Of a DNA stretch of 64,000 bases, positions 25,130 to 33,952 are shown in pieces. The notes beneath the pieces were generated by a model, which saw only the letters and a program-made list of their open reading frames with translations, ran no database searches and had not been told where the DNA came from. Source of the stretch: Pseudovibrio sp. M1P-2-3 (GTDB taxonomy: Bacteria; Pseudomonadota; Alphaproteobacteria; Rhizobiales; Stappiaceae); NCBI RefSeq assembly GCF_031501865.1, contig NZ_JARRCW010000001.1, positions 3,920,001 to 3,984,000 on the forward strand, read 5' to 3'. Position 1 is the stretch's first letter, and each line of letters begins with the position of its first letter. The position numbers were made by a program, and so were the translations under genes.

Positions 25130-26636
25130 GCCCGACGACCCTTGGCTTGCGTTCTAAAATGCCTGTGCCCGCTGCGGCTTCTGCCCCCAAAGCGGTGGTA
25201 TTGACCCGCGACCCCTTGTCCTCGTTGAATTTCTTCACATCCGACAGGCGGATCATATAGCCGGTGACCCGTACCAGATCATTACTGGCAACATTTGCAG
25301 TGAACTCTCTAAAACCGGAGGCAAGTGCGCCCTTGCAAAGCTGCAGCATGGCTTCAGGATTATTTTTCACAGTCTCGTCCACCGTGAGAATTTCACTGAT
25401 ACCCGAGGGGTAATAGGCGTGATGAGCTGCCAGCGCTTTAATATGCGTCACCGGATCAGGCTCGGTTCCATATGGAATGCGCATACCCGGGGTACTTTGC
25501 TCGTCAATGCTGATTCCAGCTTGAGAGTGCAGCATTGCCTTGCCACGCCATACATCTTGTAAAGGACGCTTTGCGACCTGCTCCGCCAGAAACTTCGAGA
25601 TTTTATACCCCAGCTCGTTGGCTTGTTCATCAAGGCCGTATTGCCCCGCACGCCCCTCAAGCTGTTGCAGCTGGTTCACCGCTTCGGCCATGGCAAACAC
25701 ACCAAACATGGCGGTGAAGCGATCACGCTCAATCCACCCTTCCTCGACAAGGAAACTGGAGAAGAAATTGGATTGGTTGAACAGGTAGTCAATTCGTACT
25801 TCGCTCAAGCGGAAGTTCAAGTCAATATAGCGCGGCAGGACGTTTTCAAAAAAATCAGCCTCGCTCACTGACCGCTTGGCAACCTCTTTCAGATTTATGC
25901 GGGTTAAGGTGGAGGCCCCGCCGCAAATCGGCAAGGAGTTATAACAGCTCACAATTCCATAGCCACGCTCGTCAAACTCTGATGCGTGCATGGGATGGTT
26001 GCCAATGTGAGGCTTGGAGCATTCCACAATATTGCCCGTTGCCATGGCGATAATTTCCTCAGAGCTGATCTCAGGATCATAAAAGAATGTCAGGTTGGGA
26101 GCGACCTGCTTCAGCTCAGCATCGACCTTTAATATGGCGCGACCAACCGGAGTATCCTGCGGCCCAATATTTGCGTGCATAAAGGCATCAGGCAAGGTGC
26201 GGTCGAGGTATTGCCAGAAGAGCTTGATTTTCCTGTAGAGATTTTCTTCGCTCACCCCTTGGCAAAATGGCGTGAGAAGATCATCCAGTTTGCCAATGTA
26301 GACGGGAAGCGCCGTAACACTTGGAACATGGTGGTAGGCAATCATCAAAGCATTAATTGCTTCATCCAGATCTTGTGGTGGGTCCAGCTCAAGATAGGCA
26401 CTGCCGTTTCTCAAAATTACACTGTAATCGGGTAGAACATAGCGAGGCTTATAGGGGGCGTGGCCCTCATACATATCGCAGATGACCCGCTCTTCCAGTG
26501 CGCGGGCAGTCTGCTCATCAAGAGCTGGATACTCCAGCATATTCTCCGCTTCCAACGAGAGATAACGTGCTTTTTGCGCAGAAGAGAGTGTCGCATCCTC
26601 AACAATTGAACGAAGTTTTGTTTTTATATCCGCCAT
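25101..26636 (-). CDS. yjjI: YjjI-like glycyl-radical enzyme
   Basis: This glycyl-radical family protein resembles E. coli YjjI, whose reaction is not known to me. The 511 residues are shorter than pyruvate formate-lyase (about 760). The C-terminal radical loop is visible as SNDLVRVTGYMIRLSD (about residues 456-471), whose Gly should carry the radical. A candidate catalytic Cys lies in GIVSCYNSLPICGG (about 225-238). It has its own activase gene overlapping its 3' end. The pair stands alone, with about 200 bp of non-coding DNA upstream, and I see no FNR site there. Such oxygen-sensitive enzymes point to growth in low-oxygen niches. Confidence 0.85.
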   Translation of the reverse strand: MADIKTKLRSIVEDATLSSAQKARYLSLEAENMLEYPALDEQTARALEERVICDMYEGHAPYKPRYVLPDYSVILRNGSAYLELDPPQDLDEAINALMIAYHHVPSVTALPVYIGKLDDLLTPFCQGVSEENLYRKIKLFWQYLDRTLPDAFMHANIGPQDTPVGRAILKVDAELKQVAPNLTFFYDPEISSEEIIAMATGNIVECSKPHIGNHPMHASEFDERGYGIVSCYNSLPICGGASTLTRINLKEVAKRSVSEADFFENVLPRYIDLNFRLSEVRIDYLFNQSNFFSSFLVEEGWIERDRFTAMFGVFAMAEAVNQLQQLEGRAGQYGLDEQANELGYKISKFLAEQVAKRPLQDVWRGKAMLHSQAGISIDEQSTPGMRIPYGTEPDPVTHIKALAAHHAYYPSGISEILTVDETVKNNPEAMLQLCKGALASGFREFTANVASNDLVRVTGYMIRLSDVKKFNEDKGSRVNTTALGAEAAAGTGILERKPRVVGHELTPSYSQ

Positions 26637-26835
26637 TACTTACTCCACCCTAGGCCTTGAAGGGGGAGGATATGCCAAATTTCAGTGACTAGGAAGTCGA
26701 TTTTTCCGCTATGACGGCACATGATGCAAGAATGCGCCAGAGTGTCGCATCCACCCAATCATTTCAAGAGTACAAAAAACGGCGCTATAACACGCCCCGT
26801 AAACCTCTTAAAAGCTAGCGGCCAACCAGATTTTT

Positions 26836-27222
26836 TTAGCCCTTCATATAAAAGAAGTTTAGTTTGTTGCCATCAAGGTCTCTGAAATAGGCACCAAAAA
26901 AATTCTCTCCCTGCCAAGCCGGGTTGCCTTCATTCTCGGCTCCCAGTTCCAGAGCTTTTCCATGCAACTTCTCTACGGTTTCTGCGGATGGCACTCGCAG
27001 CGCAACCATCGTGCCGTTGCCCACGCAGGCTTGCTTTTTATCGAATGGTTTGGTGACGAAAAACGAAGCTTCATTCCCGCCAAAGCCCGACTCGCCAAAG
27101 CTCCAGGCAGTTTCATTCTCGCCACTCATAGCTTTTTTGCCGCCAATGTCTTGCAAGAGGGCATCAAAGAAACTTGTTGCCCGCTCAAGATCATTGGTGC
27201 CTAACATCACATAGCCAATCAT
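26836..27222 (-). CDS. VOC-family (glyoxalase/bleomycin-resistance fold) protein
   Basis: This small protein of the vicinal oxygen chelate superfamily (128 residues) has the two beta-alpha-beta-beta-beta modules of that fold. The N-terminal module begins MIGYVMLGTNDLERATSFFD, and the C-terminal block reads FFGAYFRDLDGNKLNFFYMK. The usual first metal His is not in place (GYVMLG instead of HxxL), so metal-dependent catalysis is doubtful. It is a stand-alone gene between the glycyl-radical pair and the sulfur operon. Its substrate is unknown. Confidence 0.8.
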   Translation of the reverse strand: MIGYVMLGTNDLERATSFFDALLQDIGGKKAMSGENETAWSFGESGFGGNEASFFVTKPFDKKQACVGNGTMVALRVPSAETVEKLHGKALELGAENEGNPAWQGENFFGAYFRDLDGNKLNFFYMKG

Positions 27223-27335
27223 TGTTCCACCCCACTACAGATCTCAATGTTCATGATATGTACGTTCCGCATACCGGATCGTCAACCTTCTCATAAACTC
27301 ATAAGGGAAACTTGGAGGTAACTCAACCAAAGCTA

Positions 27336-27851
27336 TCAGACAGACTTACGTCTTGCCCACGGCCGCGTTCCCACGGGAACTTCTTTGACCGCTCCAACAG
27401 GTTGGCTATAAACGGTGACTTCAGCCAGATTGCCCGCCTCAAGATCTTTTCGCAAGTGCGGGTTATCGAGAGCAAAACTATTAACGCCGCAACGCGTCAG
27501 CATGGAGATCTGGTCCAGAATAAACTGGCCACTTGCACGAATCTCTCCGGTAAAGCCCATTTCTTCACGCAAAATACGGGCAGATGAAAAGCCGCGCCCA
27601 TCTGCAAAACCAGGAAAATCAACAGCAACAAGCTGAAGTGTCTCCAGTTCCTCTTGCAGCTCGCTCACATCATCACCGGGAGATATAATTACACCCAATG
27701 AGAGGTGATATTGTTTCAGCTGCCCTTTTTCCTTAAAATAGCGCTGGAAAGAGACAATCACATTTCCATCTACCGGAAGCTGGGCATCGTCTTCCAACAC
27801 CTCCCACTCATCAGGGAGGATAGAGCCATTCTTATATATTTCACGGGTCAT
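27336..27851 (-). CDS. DUF934 protein of the sulfite-reduction operon
   Basis: This DUF934 family protein has 171 residues. It is always seen beside sulfite reductase genes in alpha- and betaproteobacteria, so a part in assimilatory sulfite reduction is likely, perhaps in electron supply or assembly; the biochemical role is not established. Visible features are IYKNGSILPDEWEVLED near the start, VDFPGFADGRGFSSARILRE near residue 90, and RCGVNSFALD near 128, the last two being the family's most conserved blocks. It is the last gene of the operon, 12 bp after cysH. Confidence 0.88.
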   Translation of the reverse strand: MTREIYKNGSILPDEWEVLEDDAQLPVDGNVIVSFQRYFKEKGQLKQYHLSLGVIISPGDDVSELQEELETLQLVAVDFPGFADGRGFSSARILREEMGFTGEIRASGQFILDQISMLTRCGVNSFALDNPHLRKDLEAGNLAEVTVYSQPVGAVKEVPVGTRPWARRKSV

Positions 27852-27863
27852 CTTATCTTACTC

Positions 27864-28625
27864 TTATATGCCGCTACCATCAAACTGCAGGCCGTGTGTT
27901 GATAAATGAATACCACACTCTGTTTTATCCTGTCCGCGCCAGCGGCCTGCTCTCGGGTCTTCCCCTTCAGCCACTTTATCGGTGCAGGGCATACATCCAA
28001 TGGATGGATACCCTTCAGCGACAAGCGGGTGAGGTGGCAAGTTATGCTCACGGGCATATTGCAGAATTTGCGCTGCCGACCAATCAGCCAATGGGTTGAC
28101 TTTAACCCGTCCCCCCTCAGCCTCGAACCAAGGTAGAATGCTGCGCAGGTCTGACTGGTGACGCTTGCGGCCTGAAACCCAGGCATCGAACCCGCCCAGA
28201 GCTCTTTCAAGAGGGACAACCTTTCGAATATGACAGCAAGCGTTTGTATCTTGAAGCCACAGAGCCCCTTTAGGATCATGTTCCGCCAGATCCTTAGGTT
28301 CAGGCGTTACGGACCGTACATTGGTCAGACCAAGTTTCTCGGTCAACATATTCCTGTAGTACTTAGTCTCCCCGAACAGCTTCCCCGTATCAATAAAGAT
28401 AACAGGGATATTTTTGTCGATTTGGGACACCATGTGCAAAAGAACGGAGGAGTCCGCTCCAAAACTGGAGACCAGTGCAATCTGCCCGCCAAACAACTCT
28501 TTGATGGCGATACGAAGAATTTCCTGTGCAGGCCTGCCGCCGTATCTGCGATCAAATTCGGCGGCTGTCTCTGCAATCAGTTCTCCTTCAGGCAATGCAA
28601 GGGCGGATATACTAGCGACCGCCAT
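27864..28625 (-). CDS. cysH: Assimilatory adenylyl/phosphoadenylyl-sulfate reductase
   Basis: This enzyme reduces activated sulfate (APS or PAPS) to sulfite with thioredoxin or glutathione. From ATG at 28625, six bases after GGAGG, the product has 253 residues. The catalytic Cys is C237 in ECGIH. The iron-sulfur cysteines C130-C131 (CCHIRK) and C211/C214 (CMPC) are present. These four Cys mark the [4Fe-4S] type, which usually uses APS; the enzyme is then an APS reductase even though the gene is named cysH. The start overlaps the end of the sulfite reductase gene by 14 bases, so the two are coupled. Confidence 0.92.
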   Translation of the reverse strand: MAVASISALALPEGELIAETAAEFDRRYGGRPAQEILRIAIKELFGGQIALVSSFGADSSVLLHMVSQIDKNIPVIFIDTGKLFGETKYYRNMLTEKLGLTNVRSVTPEPKDLAEHDPKGALWLQDTNACCHIRKVVPLERALGGFDAWVSGRKRHQSDLRSILPWFEAEGGRVKVNPLADWSAAQILQYAREHNLPPHPLVAEGYPSIGCMPCTDKVAEGEDPRAGRWRGQDKTECGIHLSTHGLQFDGSGI

Positions 28626-30270
28626 ATAAGGCCTCCTTGAACGGTTTGTCACCGAGTCTCCTATAGGCATCGATGAAAGCTTCATCATCGGCGTCCCTAA
28701 GGTCGATATAGGTCTCGACGACCTTCTCCACGGCATCAACAATCTGATCTGCCGGAAAACCGCGCCCGATAATTTTGCCGATTGATGTATTTTGATCTGC
28801 CGATCCACCAAGGGTGATCTGGTAGAGTTCTTCCCCTTTACGGTCCACACCCAAAATACCAATGTGACCGACATGGTGGTGCCCACAGGCATTAATGCAA
28901 CCAGAGATTTTCAGCTTCAGTTCGCCGATATCGTGCTGACGGTCCAGATCAGCAAACCGCTGGGAGATCTCTTGGGCAACGGGTATGGAGCGTGCATTTG
29001 CCAAAGCACAGTAGTCCAGACCGGGGCATGCTATCATATCCGTGATAAGACCCGCATTCGGCTCAGCAAGGCCGTTGGCCGCAAGAACCTTATAGATATG
29101 GGGCACATCATCCAGCTTCACATGAGGTAGAACAAGGTTCTGCTCATGAGAGACGCGCAGCTCATCATAGGCGAACCGTTTTGTCAGGTCTGCAATCACA
29201 TCCATTTGGTCGGCTGTGGCATCTCCCGGTGCGCCGCCAATTGGCTTAAGGGAGATTGTCAGGCTTGTGTAACCCACAGCTTTGTGCGGATGCAGGTTGC
29301 GCTCGCAAAAACTTACAAAAGCGCGATTACTTTTCTTTTCAGCCTCAAACGCTTCGCTCAGCTCCGCCAAGCTTTCAAACTTGGGAGGAGCAAAATAGGT
29401 ATCGATGCGCTCAACTTCGTCACGAGGCAATGTGAGAATGCTGTCCTTAACACGCTCATGCTCTGTCTCAATACTTTGTTTCAGCTCTTCCAGTCCGGTT
29501 TCATGAACCAGAATTTTGATGCGTGCTTTATACTTGTTATCTCGCCGTCCAAAGAGGTTATAAACCCGCAAAATTGCTTCACAGTAGGAAAGCAGTTCAG
29601 CCTCTGGCAGGAAGTCCCGCACCTTGCGACCAACCATCGGCGTACGTCCAAGGCCACCACCAACAAAAACAGTGAACCCTGTCTCGCCCGCATCGTTTTG
29701 AGTAAGCTGCAAGCCAATATCGTGCACCTGAACCGCTGCCCGATCATTAGGCGCACCGGTAATCGCGATTTTGAACTTGCGAGGCAGGAACGTAAACTCA
29801 GGATGCAGCGAGGACCATTGACGCAAAATCTCCGCATATACACGCGGGTCGGCAAACTCATCCTTTGCAGCTCCGGCAAAGTGGTCTGCAGTTACATTGC
29901 GAATGCAGTTCCCTGAGGTCTGAATGGCATGCATTTCCACTTCTGCCAATTCCTCAAGAATGTCTGGTGTCTGGGACAATGTCGGCCAGTTGAACTGAAC
30001 ATTCTGACGTGTCGTAAAGTGTGCGTATCCCCTGTCGTATTTCCGGGCCACATGCGCCAGCTTGTTCAGCTGCCCGCTGTTCAGCGTTCCATAAGGAATC
30101 GCCACACGCAGCATGTAGGCATGCAGCTGGAGATAAAGGCCATTCATGAGGCGCAATGGCTTGAACTGGTCTTCGCTCAAGTCTCCAGACAGGCGTCGGC
30201 GAACCTGATCCCGAAACTGGGCAACACGCTGGTCTACAAACTCTTGGTCAAATTCATCGTAGCGGTACAT
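28612..30270 (-). CDS. cysI: Sulfite reductase, siroheme [4Fe-4S] hemoprotein
   Basis: This enzyme carries out six-electron reduction of sulfite to sulfide. The 552 residues form the duplicated nitrite/sulfite reductase fold. The siroheme-iron-sulfur cysteines appear as ACPGLDYCALANA and SGCINACGHHHVGH (C-x5-C and C-x3-C, residues about 410-460). The RxxxR substrate region includes FTTRQNVQFNW near residue 85. It lacks a flavoprotein partner gene in the operon, so the electron donor is probably ferredoxin or the DUF2849/DUF934 proteins. It follows DUF2849 by 27 bp and is coupled to cysH at its 3' end. Confidence 0.92.
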   Translation of the reverse strand: MYRYDEFDQEFVDQRVAQFRDQVRRRLSGDLSEDQFKPLRLMNGLYLQLHAYMLRVAIPYGTLNSGQLNKLAHVARKYDRGYAHFTTRQNVQFNWPTLSQTPDILEELAEVEMHAIQTSGNCIRNVTADHFAGAAKDEFADPRVYAEILRQWSSLHPEFTFLPRKFKIAITGAPNDRAAVQVHDIGLQLTQNDAGETGFTVFVGGGLGRTPMVGRKVRDFLPEAELLSYCEAILRVYNLFGRRDNKYKARIKILVHETGLEELKQSIETEHERVKDSILTLPRDEVERIDTYFAPPKFESLAELSEAFEAEKKSNRAFVSFCERNLHPHKAVGYTSLTISLKPIGGAPGDATADQMDVIADLTKRFAYDELRVSHEQNLVLPHVKLDDVPHIYKVLAANGLAEPNAGLITDMIACPGLDYCALANARSIPVAQEISQRFADLDRQHDIGELKLKISGCINACGHHHVGHIGILGVDRKGEELYQITLGGSADQNTSIGKIIGRGFPADQIVDAVEKVVETYIDLRDADDEAFIDAYRRLGDKPFKEALYGGR

Positions 30271-30297
30271 AATAAATCTCGTATTCCTATCAAGCCT

Positions 30298-30591
30298 CTA
30301 GTGGGCTCGCGCCTGTTTGCCCAAATCAACTCGAGTGGTTGGTCCAGTTGCTCGAATTACCTCTTTTAATTTGCTTGGAGATACCGTCCCTTGCCCCTGA
30401 ACCACATCAATTTCGTAGGCCCCAACAACAAGTTGGTCTACCTCTGCCTTCTCGGCAGCTTTTTTCGCTTGTTCCAATTGCTCTGGGTCATTTAAGAGAA
30501 CTGCTTGTGAAATCACTTCAACCCAAGCATTGTCATCTCCCAGCCAAACGACTTCTCCGTCCAAAAGACGGTTTGCAGTAATGACTTTCAT
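30298..30591 (-). CDS. DUF2849 protein of the sulfite-reduction operon
   Basis: This small DUF2849 protein has 97 residues. The start at 30591 (MKVITANRLLDGEVVWLGDD) follows GAGGAG; an earlier start at 30606 would overlap the end of cysG. It is common between cysG and cysI in alphaproteobacteria, so it is probably an accessory of sulfite reduction; its activity is unknown. The C-terminal part is basic (PSKLKEVIRATGPTTRVDLG). No metal or redox motif is visible. Confidence 0.88.
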   Translation of the reverse strand: MKVITANRLLDGEVVWLGDDNAWVEVISQAVLLNDPEQLEQAKKAAEKAEVDQLVVGAYEIDVVQGQGTVSPSKLKEVIRATGPTTRVDLGKQARAH

Positions 30592-30602
30592 CGAAAAACT
30601 CC

Positions 30603-32069
30603 TCAAGCGGCGGCAACCGCTTCTTTCTCATTCATAGTTTTTGGAGCAAGCGGAAGAACCTTTTCCAGCGCGGCTCCTCTGACCACGTCTCCAATGATAA
30701 TCAGGACAGGACCTTCCACTTCTTCACGTTCAGCAAGACGTGGCAGATCTCCCAGATCCCCCAGAAAGATACGTTCTTCCGGCTGGCTCGCATTTTCTAT
30801 TGCGACAACTCCGGTTGTTTTTTCCAATCCAGCTTTCAAGAGCTGCGTGGCAACACGGGCAGCAACAGTGCGCCCCATATAAACTGCGGTGGTTGTGCCG
30901 GTAAGAGTGAGCTGGGCCCAGTCTGGAAGTGTCTCTCCGACTTGATTATGACCTGTTGCAAATACAAGGCTGGAGGCCACACCTCGCAGTGTTAGGGGTA
31001 TTTGAGCACTGGAGGCTGCTGCAAACGCTGCTGTAATACCGGGCACAATTTCATGATCCACGCCCGCGGCACGCAGTGCCTCCATTTCTTCACCTGCACG
31101 GCCAAAGACAAGAGGATCGCCAGCTTTGAGGCGCACAACACGTTGGCCTGCCTTTGCAGCAGTGATAAGCCTCTCGTTGATTTCAACCTGCGAAACCGAA
31201 TGACTTCCTTTCCGCTTTCCAACGGAAACACGCTGTGCATCTCTGCGGCCCATGGCAACAACGCCCTTAGGCACCAGGGCATCATAAAAAATAATGTCCG
31301 CCTCTTGCAAGACCCGCTGTGCACGCAGTGTCAAGAGGTCCTCTGCACCCGGACCCGCTCCAACAATCCAAACATACCCGGAGCTGTCATCTGCTCCGTT
31401 TAAAAGACGTTGAGCTTCCAGACGTGCTTTTTCCTCTCGCCCTGCCAGCACATTCGCCGCAATGCTGCCCGAGAAAAAACGAGCCCAAAACCGGCGCTTT
31501 TCCTCTCCGCTTTGAAGAAGCTTTGAGGCTGTGGCGCGAAACCCTTCTGCAAGTCTTGCCAGCCTGCCAGCCTCCAAAGGCAGCAACGCCTCGATACTGG
31601 CACGAATGTGACGCGCATAAACCGGACCAACACCTGTTGATGTGACAGCCACTGCTATTGGCGCACGATTTACGAGTGCTCCCACGTAAAAATCACAGAG
31701 CTCTGGACTATCAACCGCATTGGAAGGGATGCCAGCAGCTTTTCCCGCCTTTACAACGGCCCTGTCAATATCCAGCTCACCCGAGGCTGCAAAAACAAGA
31801 ACCGCGCCGTTTAAGTGGGCTGCAGTAAACTGTTCACGGATCAACTCAGCACCGCTGCTGGTAACCGCATTCACCAGAGTATCTTCGGGATTTGGGGCAA
31901 CAACACGAATATGAGCTTGAGTTTCAGAAAGCAGGCGAACTTTTGCAGCCGCCTCATCACCACAGCCGACAACAAGGACAATACGTCCCGCAACCTTGTT
32001 AAAGGTGGGAAATACAGCAAGTTTTCTGCTGTCCTTATCTTTGATCGCCTTGGTGAAAGGGCCTTGCAT
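30603..32069 (-). CDS. cysG: Siroheme synthase (bifunctional CysG)
   Basis: This is a fused enzyme for siroheme, the cofactor of CysI. The N-terminal module (residues about 10-200) is the NAD-dependent precorrin-2 dehydrogenase/ferrochelatase (LVVGCGDEAAAKVRLL, GxGxxAxxK type). The C-terminal module (about 230-480) is the SAM-dependent uroporphyrinogen III methyltransferase (VGAGPGAEDLLTLRA, VRLKAGDPLVFGRAGEE, and VPGITAAFAAASS). From ATG at 32069 the protein has 488 residues, with AAGGAA upstream. It is the first gene of the five-gene minus-strand operon; DUF2849 follows by 11 bp. Confidence 0.93.
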   Translation of the reverse strand: MQGPFTKAIKDKDSRKLAVFPTFNKVAGRIVLVVGCGDEAAAKVRLLSETQAHIRVVAPNPEDTLVNAVTSSGAELIREQFTAAHLNGAVLVFAASGELDIDRAVVKAGKAAGIPSNAVDSPELCDFYVGALVNRAPIAVAVTSTGVGPVYARHIRASIEALLPLEAGRLARLAEGFRATASKLLQSGEEKRRFWARFFSGSIAANVLAGREEKARLEAQRLLNGADDSSGYVWIVGAGPGAEDLLTLRAQRVLQEADIIFYDALVPKGVVAMGRRDAQRVSVGKRKGSHSVSQVEINERLITAAKAGQRVVRLKAGDPLVFGRAGEEMEALRAAGVDHEIVPGITAAFAAASSAQIPLTLRGVASSLVFATGHNQVGETLPDWAQLTLTGTTTAVYMGRTVAARVATQLLKAGLEKTTGVVAIENASQPEERIFLGDLGDLPRLAEREEVEGPVLIIIGDVVRGAALEKVLPLAPKTMNEKEAVAAA

Positions 32070-32463
32070 TGGTTTGTTCCTTACACACACCTGTCTCCTG
32101 CCCCAAAATTTAGGCTTTTAGCAACAAAAATGGCGGGCACAGAGTTCCAAAGGCACTAAGAAACGTAGAAAAGAATTTCGTTTATCTGGGGAAGTTTAAG
32201 GAGATAAATGTTTTACCGTCATAGCAAGCAGATTGGAGAAAATATTCTAACGCAAGCACTTTTGGCACAACCCCAATCGAAGAACACAGGTGTGAAGGTA
32301 AAAATATGGAACGAAAACCTAAGAATTATCGGCACTGGCAGTGCAAAACGGTTTGGGTGAAAAGCAAAAGGCGCAGAAAAGAGAAACTCTCCTGCGCCGG
32401 AGCGTAAGCCGATTTTGAAGGCATGCAGGGTGGTTATGTAGGTTCACCCCGACCCTGCGGAGC
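32070..32463. other. Intergenic region between cysG and thiolase gene
   Basis: These 394 bp hold the promoter region of the cys operon and the terminator of the thiolase gene's surroundings. I see hairpins at 32370-32398 and at 32425-32458, but no clear gene and no recognisable CysB or riboswitch sequence. Confidence 0.6.
32366..32400 (-). terminator. Terminator after thiolase gene
   Basis: On the minus strand, GGCGCAG pairs with CTGCGCC (32370-32376 with 32392-32398) around a small inner GAGAG/CTC hairpin, followed by TTTTGCTTTTC. It lies 64 bp after the thiolase stop and reads in the same direction. A second inverted repeat (32425-32458, GCAGGGT/ACCCTGC) sits between the stop and it. Confidence 0.5.
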
Positions 32464-33627
32464 CTAACGAAGGCGCTGCATCACCGAAACATAGTTGGCG
32501 ACCGCCGCTCCGCCCATATTGAAAATACCGCCAAACTCTGCATCAGGAACCTGAATACCGCCCGCTGTTCCTGTGAGCTGCATGGCTGTCAGAACATGCA
32601 TGGAGACGCCAGTCGCGCCGATTGGGTGTCCTTTGGACTTCAAACCTCCAGAAGGGTTCACCGGAAGCTTGCCATCCTTTTGGGTCCAGCCCTCCAGTAT
32701 TGCCGTTGCCCCTTGCCCTTCCGGCACAAGGCCCATGGCTTCATATTCAATAAGCTCGGCAATTGTGAAACAATCATGCGTTTCAACAAAAGAAAGATCG
32801 TCCAGTTTAAGCCCCGCACGGGACAAAGCTAGCTGCCACGCATGGGTGCAGCCTTCAAATTTCAAGATATCGCGCTTGGACATGGGAAGAAAATCCTGCG
32901 CATGGGCCATACCGCGGAAGGCAACCGCTTTTTTATAGCCAAGCGCTGAATCTGTGTCGGTTAAAACAACAGCCGCCGCACCATCAGACACCAAAGAGCA
33001 GTCAGTCCGCTTCAAGGGCCCAGCGACAAAGGGGTTTTTCTCGCTTTCTTTGAGACAGAATTCGAAACCAAGATCCTTACGCATCTGCGCATAGGGATTT
33101 TGCACACCGTTTTTGTGGTTTTTGGCCGCAATCATGGCCAACGCTTCTGATTGGTCACCGTACTTTTGAAAATATGCAGCGGCAATTTTGCCAAATACAC
33201 CAGCAAAACCGGCGGGCGTGTCGCCATCCTCCGGCAAATAGGAGGCTTTGAGAAGGTTCTCACCAATCTGACGGCCAGGAGTGGTTGTCATCTGTTCAAC
33301 GCCAACAACAAGAATTCGTTTGGCCTGCTTGGCCGCAATCGACTTGGCAGCTTGATGAATGGCGGCGGAGCCTGTGGCACAAGCATTTTCCACCCGAGTG
33401 GTGGGCTTGAAGCGCAAATCATCGCTGGCCTGCAATACAAGGCTTGCCGTGAACTCTTGCCTTGAGAACCCCGCATTAAAGTGCCCCAGAACAATTTCAT
33501 CAATGTCCTTTGGCTCCAGCCCAGCATCAGCAATGGCATCAATCGCCACAGTCTTTACGAGAGTTTCTATCGTCTCTCCTTCAAGCTTTCCAAAGGGGGT
33601 GTGAGCCCATCCAACAATTGCAGTCAT
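32464..33627 (-). CDS. Thiolase-fold acyl-CoA transferase (acetyl-CoA acetyltransferase like)
   Basis: This thiolase-superfamily protein has 387 residues. The start at 33627 (MTAIVGWAHTPFGKLEGETI) follows GGAGGAAA; the longer reading to 33669 is unlikely. The nucleophilic Cys83 in VENACATGSAAI and the GHPIGATG His block near residue 338 are intact. The C-terminal CxG Cys of degradative thiolases is replaced by FGGIFNMGG. This pattern, with the HDCFTIAELIEYEAMG block, fits SCP-x-like thiolases. It may degrade acyl-CoA or make acetoacetyl-CoA; the CoA-transferase pair at 15-16.7 kb could use that product. It is monocistronic. Confidence 0.85.
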   Translation of the reverse strand: MTAIVGWAHTPFGKLEGETIETLVKTVAIDAIADAGLEPKDIDEIVLGHFNAGFSRQEFTASLVLQASDDLRFKPTTRVENACATGSAAIHQAAKSIAAKQAKRILVVGVEQMTTTPGRQIGENLLKASYLPEDGDTPAGFAGVFGKIAAAYFQKYGDQSEALAMIAAKNHKNGVQNPYAQMRKDLGFEFCLKESEKNPFVAGPLKRTDCSLVSDGAAAVVLTDTDSALGYKKAVAFRGMAHAQDFLPMSKRDILKFEGCTHAWQLALSRAGLKLDDLSFVETHDCFTIAELIEYEAMGLVPEGQGATAILEGWTQKDGKLPVNPSGGLKSKGHPIGATGVSMHVLTAMQLTGTAGGIQVPDAEFGGIFNMGGAAVANYVSVMQRLR

Positions 33628-33952
33628 TCTTTCCTCCCATCGACCTTCTGGAAACTGAGTAGTCTCCAAAGGAAGTTACAATTTCAACTATGATGCTTTC
33701 ACGGCTTTGCCAGTGTTGCAATTGAACGGAAGTTTGAGTTCTTACACAAGCAAAATCCGCCACAAAAGTCGCCCCACAACTCAACAGAACGCTCCGAGCA
33801 GGTGCAAACTCCCAAAATACTAAGCACTTTATATCCAATGAGGTGTTTTTATTAGAAACTTTAGAGGTCTATTCCCTTTCCCGCCCTCTCTATACAACCA
33901 AACTACAGGATTATTTTGCGGCAGCGCTCCACATAAAAACTCAGGTAATACG
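33628..33952. other. Intergenic region, divergent thiolase and glycosyltransferase promoters
   Basis: These 325 bp lie between divergent genes. I see no gene, repeat or confident promoter motif. Confidence 0.5.

Noticed and set aside
28626-28892. A longer N-terminus for CysH, extending to 28892
   Set aside because: It lies inside the sulfite reductase gene in a different frame. The start at 28625 has GGAGG at the right distance and matches the family length.
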